Positions 56,609-64,000 of a stretch of 64,000 nucleotides of DNA are shown here, piece after piece (positions within the stretch are counted from its first letter, which is position 1; the number at the start of each line of letters is the position of its first letter). Source of the stretch: Rhabdophis nuchalis (taxonomy: Eukaryota > Chordata > Lepidosauria > Squamata > Natricidae). The notes below the pieces were generated by a model. That model saw only the letters and a program-made list of their open reading frames with translations. It ran no database searches and was not told where the DNA came from. The stretch covers positions 20,894,119 through 20,958,118 of the forward strand of contig CM077648.1 in the NCBI GenBank assembly GCA_039707465.1, given 5' to 3'. A program made the position numbers and the translations under genes.

Positions 56609-57722
56609 CATTTTCAACATTATGAATACGTATGTCTCTACAACAATCAGCATGAACGGGTTTTCTGAAATCATGGTGCCAATTTGAAATGCTACACATT
56701 GTTATAAAGTTGTTTAAATCAAGTTTTCAAAATCCTGTTACTGGTGAATAGACACGCTGAGTGACTGTAGGATATTATTGACATATAAGTAATCCATGTT
56801 GAGTGGCCATTATTTTCCTTCGTGCCTATCAGGAAGAAAGGTGTAAAAAGCCATGTCTATGTGTCATGCATCTCAAACTCAGCCTTACAAAGCCCATGGT
56901 TTGTCATTTGGAAAGCTAAAATCTTGCCAGTCCCTGTGCTGATTTATGAGGCAGCGAAGTAATTCCTCATTCTGTCCTATTGTTCTCCATTACTGCTTCT
57001 CGGAGAAGGTTACTGTGCTATCTGTTCCCTATGTCATGCTTAGCTGAAATATAATCGACTTGGAGACCACCTACTTTTCACATGCAAAATAAATGAACAC
57101 TAGCAAAGCTTTTGTAACATCCATTAAGCAGAATGTTAACTTCGATGCTTCTCAATCATCTGCCAGGACCGTATCAAGCACTTGGGTTTCCCTTTTTAAA
57201 ATTTTGTTTTAATATATATATCAGTTTGCAAAACTGCACATTTAGAAAGTTCTTCTTGATGTGTTTCAATTACAGCCAAGGTGCCTTCCTCATGTCTGAA
57301 GAATACCTTTGGATATTCACAAAATCAAAAATGAAAATAAGTTCCCATGATCCATTGTATAGAAAAGGAAGAATAAGTTAAGTTCTTCGGCATTCATTTG
57401 GATTAACTGCTTGATTCCATAGCAGAACAAAATAGTGAGGCATGTTCTCATTAGGCCACTTCTTATGAGACTTTACAATTTCCATTTCTAAAAAGAGAGT
57501 TGGGTTTTGTTATGGTTGTGATCTTCCTTTGCATGTGAACAAATCTTGGATTTATTAAAAGGGCTGAGTTGAATCGTGCTGGGTGGAGGAAAGTCATAGC
57601 AGGAGAAAACTGGTAGTATAATCATATCTGAGCTACAAACATGTAAGTGTTATCTAGCTGGCACCAAACAGAGTTTTCTCTATAACTTTGCTGCCATCCA
57701 CAGATGGTCCAGATTTCCCTAG
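56609..57722. other. AT-rich non-coding stretch
   Basis: No feature recognised. Confidence 0.5.
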
Positions 57723-57725
57723 ATC

Positions 57726-58100
57726 CATGATGGTGAACCTATGGCATGCATGCTGGTGTGGCATACAGAGCCATCTCTCTGGGCACACCAGTCATCACCT
57801 GTTGCTCTTCCAGGTTCTGACATGCACATGTGTGCCAGCCAGATGGTCTTCATGCTGAGCTTCTGGTTTCGTGCCAGCCAGCTGGTCTTCCGGCGCACAT
57901 GCATGATAGAAACCGGAAGACCAGGAGAGCAGCACGCATGCGTGTGCCATAAACCAAAAACTCAGTTTCCCAGTGAATGCACCGGGGAACTGCTCTTCCA
58001 GTTTCTGGCGCTCCCACATGTGTGTGCCGAGGAGCTGGTCTTCTGGTTTCTGGCACTCTCCTGCACCCACACACACTCCCATTTCGGCATTCAATGCCGA
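57726..58100. mobile_element. hAT MITE, family B-like, right end lost
   Basis: The left end CCATGATGGTGAACCTATGG resembles CAGTGATGGCGAACC termini. The GC-rich body carries repeats of CTGGTCTTC(C/T)GG and GTGTGCC. No matching right terminus follows, so it is truncated near 58100. Confidence 0.65.
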
Positions 58101-58454
58101 GAAGATTCTCCAACATGCCCTAGACTTTGGGATAGTGTTTCCGAAATGAAACATAATAGATGCCCCAACCAAAAATAAAGAGGTCGTAGCAGCAGTAACA
58201 ATAAAATGTAAAGAATACAAAAGATACGCACAATTATATTTCCAAAAATAAATATTAAACTACAAAAGTAACTCTTCAGTTAACAGTCATTTATTATTCT
58301 TAAAGGAGTAATTGAATAAGCAGATCAGATCCTGCAGTTTACAAATCTGGTACCCGTTCTGTGATTTAGAAATAAAATAGGTTTCATAGATTAAAAAAAG
58401 AGGAAAGATTGGCAGATCATAACCAAGAGGAAATTAGAGAAATATACACTAAAG
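58101..58454. other. AT-rich non-coding stretch
   Basis: No feature recognised. Confidence 0.5.
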
Positions 58455-58456
58455 TA

Positions 58457-58991
58457 TCATATTTTTGGAGTATAAGATACACTGGAGTATATGACGCACC
58501 AAGGTTTTGAAGGGGCAAATTAAAAAAAAAGTTTTTGCATTCTGCAGACCTTCCAAAAACGGCCCATTTTTCATGAAAATGGGCCCATGTTTTTTTTTTT
58601 TTAAAGGCATAAATAGCATTTAGGAGGCTTGTAGAGTGCTCCGGAGGGGGGGGGCAGAAATGAGTGAAAAGCTGCCTGTTTTTCACAAAAATGGGTCCAT
58701 TTTTTGTCAAAAGATTTGCATGCATAGCTTTAGGAGGCTTATAGAGTGCTTCTGGGGCTGGGGGGGGGGGCAAATTGAGCAAAAAATGGCCTGGTTTTTG
58801 CTCATTTCTGCCCTCCCCCCAGTCCCCAGGAGCACTCTGAAAGCTCCTACAGGCTCTGCATGGCCATTTTGGTGAATTGGGTGGGGTTTCAGGGGGCAAA
58901 CAAATGCTGCATTCAGTGTATAAGATACACCCAGATTTTCAGCCTCTTTTTTGAGGGGGAAAAAGTGTGTCTTATACTCCAAAAAATATGG
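58457..58991. mobile_element. MITE with CCGTATTTTTC-type termini, TA target, 535 bp
   Basis: TA flanks on both sides. Left end TCATATTTTTGGAGTATAAG; right end (minus strand) CCATATTTTTTGGAGTATAA. The interior duplicates a segment 'TTTAGGAGGCTTGTAGAGTGC' (about 58619 and, as TTTAGGAGGCTTATAGAGTG, about 58731), which accounts for the extra length over the copy at 7971. Confidence 0.82.
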
Positions 58992-58993
58992 TA

Positions 58994-59911
58994 ATCTTTT
59001 TCTCAAAACACATTCACATAGACAAAGAGAGCACATGTCATTAGCAAGGAGAGCAACATGTTTCAGAAGAGAACTGCTAAATTGAACCCACTCCCTGGTC
59101 ATTCCATTTCAGAGATTCCACTCTGAAATTCAACATTACCTCATACTTTACTCCTTGGAGTAATCCCTTTCAATTATGATGCCTACAGAACCGTGTTTTA
59201 AAATGAAATCCATGAATTTCGGAGCACTGTTCGGTAGGTGGTGCGTATGTGTATGCCTAATGATTATTTGAGAGACCAATTTAATAAGGGTAGCTTGGGA
59301 AAGATATATTGGATGTCTGTAAAGCTAATAGGTATTTTCTGGACCGAACACAGGTTGATGAAGCTCGCAATGCCCGACTTCTCCACTACTCATTTATTGC
59401 TCCCTTTTGCCTGCATTGGGACACAATGATTTTGAAGGAGCCAGAGAACATGGGCAGTTCCATTTCTGTTACATTTGCATACAAATTGATCTGGAGATCC
59501 ATCAGCTGACTCTGTTAATGAGGTTAAGAAAAAAAACACAAAGACTTAATCAAGTCTAGATTTGGCTTTTTTGCTGCTAACCATCTCCAGGGAAGGGAAC
59601 TTACAAACCCATTTCCGTCTCCTACTCCTTTCCTCCATTTATGAAAAGATCTCCCCACATTTAAAGATACAGGATCCGTATTTCACTGATGAATCCTCTC
59701 TAGTCTCCCTTTTGCCCAAAGATTACTCACGCATGCTACACTTGTCATCTTAATTGAACACGGGATCTTGAGTGACGCATAAGGGAATTGTCTTTGGCAG
59801 TATAACAATAATAATTTATTGTCGAAGAGCTGAGAAAAGAATCTGGGATTTTGAAAGACATAAAAATGGAGTTGAAGAAAGAAAAAAGAAGGATCCTAAA
59901 GGCAGTTCTGC
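58994..59911. other. AT-rich non-coding stretch
   Basis: No feature recognised. Confidence 0.5.
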
Positions 59912-59923
59912 TATAAAGTACTA

Positions 59924-60266
59924 GGGACATGGTGGCTCAGTGGCTAAGATGCTGAGCTTGTCGATCAAAAAGGTCAGCAGTTTGAATCCCTAGTGCCTCA
60001 TAATGGAGTGAGCTCACGTTACTTGTTCAGGCTTCTGCCAACCTAGCAGTTCAAAAGCATGTAAAAAAATACAAGTAGAAAAATAGGAACCACCTTTGGT
60101 GGGAAGGTAACAGCGTTCCGTGCACCTTCAGCATTGAGTCATGCTGGCCATATGATCGCAGAGACATCTTTGGATAGCGCTGCCTCTTCGGCTTTGAAAT
60201 AGAGATGAGCACTGGCCGCTTGAGTCAGGATGACTAGCACATATGTGTGAGGGGAACTTTTACCTT
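59924..60266 (+). mobile_element. Sauria SINE with 12-bp target duplication
   Basis: Head: GGTGGCTCAGTGGCTAAGAT; B-box AGTTTGAATCC. Body: CAAGTAGAAAAATAGGAACC, GGTGGGAAGGTAACAGCG, CTTCGGCTTTGAAATAGAG. Tail: GAGGGGAACTTTTACCTT. The flanks TATAAAGTACTA (59912-59923) and TATATAGTACTA (60267-60278) match at 11 of 12. Confidence 0.94.
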
Positions 60267-60342
60267 TATATAGTACTAATATTTTCATTAATTTGTTTCA
60301 CCTATTTTTCATTGCTTAATTGGTTATACACATCATATCCAG

Positions 60343-60640
60343 GGCCCAGCCCTTTGGAACGACTTACCCCCTGAACTTCGCACCATCTCCGACCTCCGCC
60401 TCTTCCGCAAGTGTTTAAAGACACATCTGTTCCATCTAGCCGGCCTAGCGTAATCCTCCATAATGACTTGTAGATAGTTTTTAAATTTTGGGGATTTTAA
60501 TCTGGTTTTAGCGCAGGATTTTCTTTAATAAGTTTTTTAAATTTGTTATATGGTTTGTATGTATTTTAATATGCCTGTGCGCCGCCGTGGGTCCGTTTGG
60601 AGAAGGGCGGGGTATAAATTTAATAAAATCAAAATCAAAA
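60343..60640 (+). mobile_element. L2-type LINE 3' end
   Basis: Begins at [15 protein letters not shown], then LRLFRKCLKTHLFHLAGLA and a stop near 60452. The 3' UTR has the terminal GCGCCGCCGTGGGTCCG…GAAGGGCGGGGTATAAA hairpin (60575-60617) and an AAAATC tail. Confidence 0.9.
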
Positions 60641-60739
60641 AATATCTGAGCTATAGATACTGTTCAAACAGCTTCATCTGTTTTAGCCTCCTCCCCCTTA
60701 CCATTTTTTTTTAACAAAAAAGACTCCTACTTTGTTACT

Positions 60740-61205
60740 ATGATTACTTTCATTCAGCCCATGGCTTGCAATGCATTGTGGCTACAGTGGACACGACAGG
60801 ATCCCTATATTTTCCAAGTTTGCGGGCATAAATTGTTTCAACTTCTCCCCTTAAGATATAGGGCTATAGGGCATTGCATGCCAAGGCAACTAGACACAAA
60901 AATAGTTTTTTCCCCCATGCCATCACTTTGTTGAACACCTAATTCTAAGACAGCACTGTCTTAGCCTAAAGATATTTACCCATGTAGTAGGCTGCATTGC
61001 TATTATCCTTCTCCTATTGGAATCTTATGATTTATCACTTGATGTTTGCATCTTATAATCACTGATTGTAACTATGATTTATGATCTATGACTGATCACT
61101 TTGTTATTTGTATGTACAATAAGAGCTTGTGCACTGGATACAAATTCCTTGTGTGTCCTTCGCCACACAAGGTCCTTGGCCACATACTTGGCCAGTAAAG
61201 AATTT
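60740..61205 (+). mobile_element. LINE 3' end (CR1-like, same family as 51975)
   Basis: Coding scraps include a 'SFFPHAITLLNT'-like block (about 60907-60942). The UTR ends CTTGTGTGTCCTTCGCCACA then CTTGGCCAGTAAAGAATTTC. The antisense copy at 51975-52579 has the same order. A duplicated 'CCTTGTGTGTCC…CAAGGTCCTTGGCC' may be local slippage. Confidence 0.72.
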
Positions 61206-61210
61206 CTATT

Positions 61211-61575
61211 TTCCCTCAAAAAAGAGAGTGAAAATGTGGGTGCGTCTTATACACTGAATACAGCATTTTTTTTGCCTCCTGAAACCCCACCCCCTTTGCA
61301 AAAATAACCGTGCATAGCCTTTAGGAGGCTTTCAGAATGCTCCTGGGGACTGTTTTTGCTCGTTTTTGCCCCCCCCCCCAGTTTCCAGAAGCACTCTATA
61401 CACCTCCTAAGTCTATGCTTGCCCCTTTCTTTTGGCAAAATACAGACCTGTTTTTGCAAAAAAATAGAACATTTTTTTGAGTTCTGCAGAGTGCAAAAAC
61501 TTTTCTTTTAATTTGCCGCTTCAAAATCTTGGTGCATCTTATACTTCGGTGCACCTTATATTCTGAAAAATACGG
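61211..61575. mobile_element. MITE with CCGTATTTTTC-type terminus, one end lost
   Basis: The right end on plus is ATATTCTGAAAAATACGG followed by TA (61576-61577). The body matches 7971-8357 in reverse orientation. The other end stops near 61211 at the LINE junction. Confidence 0.72.
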
Positions 61576-61734
61576 TATATGTACTGTATGTCTTGTAGGT
61601 AAACCACTGTTTGAAAGACAAAACTGCTGTGTACTGTATTTTGCTCCTGGGTTGCCTCAAAATAGTAGTCACACTGTGCACACTTCTGACAGCATGGGGT
61701 CTGGAACGGGTCACCACCAGAGACTTCAATAGGA

Positions 61735-61792
61735 TCAATACAATACAATACAATACAATAGCAGAGTTGGAAGGGACAAGTTGGAAGGGACA
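61735..61792 (-). mobile_element. CR1 LINE 3' tip
   Basis: ATACA pentamers followed by AGCAGAGTTGGAAGGGAC, the antisense of the last bases of CR1. The segment AGTTGGAAGGGACA is then locally duplicated. Only about 30 bp of the LINE itself was copied. Confidence 0.7.
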
Positions 61793-61796
61793 AAAA

Positions 61797-62131
61797 CAAG
61801 TTTTTTCTTTTCCCTGACCTTCAGGAGCACTCTGCAGGCTTCAGCAGGGCTGGGGTAAGGCAAAAATGCCCCTGTTTTTCACCAAAACTGGGGCATTTTT
61901 CCCTTCCCCCAGCCCTGCTGAAGGCTGCAGGGTGCTTTTGGGGGTGGGGAAGACAAAAACACCTCCATTTTGGTGAAAAACGACCCATATTTTGCCCGCT
62001 TTTCACCAAAATGGGATGCGGGGGCAAGGCTTCAGGAGGCCAAAAATGGCTGTATTCGGTGTATAAGACGCACCAACATTTCCACGCTTTTTAGGGGGGG
62101 AAAGGGGCATCTTATACTCCAAAAAATATGA
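61797..62131. mobile_element. MITE with CCGTATTTTTC-type terminus, one end lost
   Basis: The right end is TCTTATACTCCAAAAAATAT, and the body GGAGCACTCTGCAGGCTTCA is closest to 10773-11217. The left terminus is replaced by the CR1 tip at 61735-61792. Confidence 0.72.
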
Positions 62132-62342
62132 TATTCAAAAACATTGCTGACAGAGGGAAGCCCTGATATATGTACCCCTGTTTTGAGGAGCACGTGTGAC
62201 CACATTTGATAACTAATCAAGAGAAGCTGGAGAAGCATTGTAAGGCAGAACCACTCATCTCCAAATCACTTCTGGTGATCCAGAAAGATACCACGATCAA
62301 TAGTGTTGAAAGCTCCACCAGCACAAACCTAATCCCGTAGCA

Positions 62343-62456
62343 CAGGGGTATCAAACTGGCGGCTCGTGGGCCACGCCCACCCCAGCTCTGAGAATGGGAA
62401 AAACATCACGAAATGTCATGTGATGGTAACAGAACATGGAGTGTTTGACACCTGTG
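62343..62456. mobile_element. hAT MITE, family D, internally deleted (114 bp)
   Basis: The termini are CAGGGGTATCAAACT and AGTGTTTGACACCTGTG. The flanks CCGTAGCA (62335-62342) and CCTTAGCA (62457-62464) match at 7 of 8. It keeps only the outer parts of the 296-bp copy at 54348. Confidence 0.85.
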
Positions 62457-62464
62457 CCTTAGCA

Positions 62465-63181
62465 GAACTCACATGTCAAGTTGACCAATACGATCAACTT
62501 GACTCCACAGCTTCCTCTAAATCCAGGTTGAAATATATCTAAAGAATCCATACCTCATAAGACTAATTGAAGCTGATTACCTACCATTTTTATCGACTTT
62601 TCCTTCCATGGCGGACTATAGATTACCTTGTAATTTTTCTTCACCATGAAAACCAGAGTAAAACGCTTGAGAGAGAAAAAATAAGCATCATTTTTAAACA
62701 AAGCACATTTTATCTTCTATTCGTGAGACATTAATAATGGCAACTAATGATATTATTTCCAACAGCCATTTTGCATGAGGAAATTTGCCTTTTTGGTAAG
62801 GTTCCAAGGAACAGTGAGTGTTTTTGTCCAAAACAGCTTGTCCTTAAACAGCTATTAAAATGTACCACAGATCAGATTTCATAAACTCCATCCCAGTCTA
62901 TTCTTCAAAATTAAGAGCATATATTTATCTCAATATGTTGCTGATGCTCTATATGGCGTTTAGAATCTGCCCATTGCTTTAAGCATTAATTGTGGGATTT
63001 TCTTCCACTCAAATGTCTCCCCACTCACCCTGCCCCCAGCTTTCTGCTGTTGTGTTCTAATGATTGCTTGAAACATCCAAATTACTTCATATTGTGATTT
63101 CCAGATTTTCTATGTTCTGGATCTTAATGCAGTTCTCTCATAATGCATGTATACATTGCCTCATACATGCATTTTCTGTAG
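62465..63181. other. AT-rich non-coding stretch
   Basis: No feature recognised. Confidence 0.5.
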
Positions 63182-63189
63182 CACCCATC

Positions 63190-63489
63190 CAGTGGTGGGA
63201 TTCAATTTTTTTTACTACCAGTTCTATAGGCGTGGCTTGGTGGGCATGGTGTGGTGTGGCTTGGTGGATGTGGCAGGGGAAGGATACTGTAAAATCTCCA
63301 TTCCCTCCCCACTCCAGGGGAAGGTTACTGCAAAATCCCCATTCCCTCCCAATCAGCTGGAACTCAGCAGGCAGAGAATAGATGGGGGTGGAGCCAGTCT
63401 AAGGTGGTATTTGCGGGTTATCTGAACTATTCAAAATTTCCACTACCGGTTCTCCAGAACTGGTCAGAACCTGCTGAATACCACCTCTG
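63190..63489. mobile_element. hAT MITE, family F, short form
   Basis: The termini are CAGTGGTGGGATTCA and TGAATACCACCTCTG. The flanks CACCCATC (63182-63189) and TGCCCATC (63490-63497) match at 6 of 8. It has two copies of the 41-bp unit, against about 11 in 55858-56600. Confidence 0.9.
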
Positions 63490-63497
63490 TGCCCATC

Positions 63498-63930
63498 CCA
63501 AGATTTTGGGCAATTTATTTGTTCCTAATCTAACAAAATCTTAAGTATTGTTATTGTGCTTAGGTTTTAGTACATATTGTAACTTTGTCAGATTCAATTA
63601 TATCGAATCTTTTTACATTTGCCAGTTAGTTATACATATAAAATATTAAGTTTATTTCATTGAAGGAAATGTCCATGCAATGCTTCAATTTTAACTTCAG
63701 GAGGAAAAAATCATTGCTGGTAGTTTGCCTCATTTTCCCCAGATCATTACAAGATTGACTAAGGATTCAATCTGTTTTTCATTCCATTCCAAGATCACTA
63801 TTTTTTGACAAAGTGAACTTAAATTTAAGCTCCTACATTTGTATTGTATTATACTTTCAGATGATGACTGTGTTCATGCTCGTTTTTGTGCTTGATTTTT
63901 AAAGCTTGTTTTACTAAGTTCAGCATTCAT
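63498..63930. other. AT-rich non-coding stretch
   Basis: No feature recognised. Confidence 0.5.
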
Positions 63931-64000
63931 TATACAATACAATGCAATAGCAGAGTTGGACAGGACCTTGGAGGTCTTCTAGTCCAACCCCCTGCCTAGG
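63931..64000 (-). mobile_element. CR1 LINE 3' end, running off the window
   Basis: A short ATACA/ATGCA tail is followed by AGAGTTGGACAGGACCTTGG and AGGTCTTCTAGTCCAACCCC, the antisense of the CR1 terminus. The rest lies beyond the window. Confidence 0.85.

Noticed and set aside
57741..58220. 145- and 141-codon frames on opposite strands
   Set aside because: They lie over a GC-rich hAT fragment with internal repeats, and the mirror-image openness on both strands argues against coding.

Overview
This is a squamate reptile window, most likely a snake, and it is intergenic or deep-intronic DNA. I found no host protein-coding exon, rRNA or functional tRNA gene. The assignment rests on the repeat set: Sauria SINEs with their Bov-B-type 3' tail, Bov-B (RTE) LINE fragments, L2- and CR1-type LINEs, AATAG-tailed CR1 and CR1-like LINE ends as described in colubroid snakes, Bkm-like GATA/GACA simple repeats, and many short hAT elements with 8-bp target duplications. 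Every long open frame is either reverse-transcriptase remains of an L2-type LINE or an artefact of tandem repeats.

Layout. 1-6.4 kb: an L1-like retroposed 3' end with 25-bp target duplications, a 5'-truncated L2-type LINE with a still-open frame, a palindromic ATA/TAT microsatellite, a CR1 3' end, a decayed L2-type LINE running from endonuclease to reverse transcriptase, then GGCA/GGAA and Bkm-like repeats. 6.4-34 kb: AT-rich DNA scattered with SINEs, two MITE families flanked by TA, hAT MITEs, three probable solo LTRs, Bov-B and L2 fragments on the minus strand, and a Sauria SINE split by a hAT element. 34.4-38.2 kb: a 3.8-kb satellite of about 23 monomers of 163 bp. Almost every monomer carries a short island of telomeric CCCTAA repeats, and an 8-monomer block is duplicated almost perfectly (period 1,297 bp). 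38-64 kb: more hAT MITEs (one with an internal 41-bp minisatellite), five Sauria SINE copies in the window overall, an L2-type LINE with a 1.1-kb open frame, a LINE insertion flanked by a 76-bp direct duplication, a large AT/GT/ATAC microsatellite next to inverted repeats, and more CR1 ends.

How the parts relate. Nothing here forms an operon or pathway. The interplay is parasitic: SINEs borrow LINE 3' tails (Sauria from Bov-B), MITEs depend on absent hAT or other transposases, and LINE tails seed microsatellites (ATA after L2, AATAG or related pentamers after CR1-type elements). The best candidate for something undescribed is the telomere-motif satellite at 34,411-38,180. All boundaries were read by eye from the sequence, so family names are by recognition of motifs and should be checked against a repeat library.
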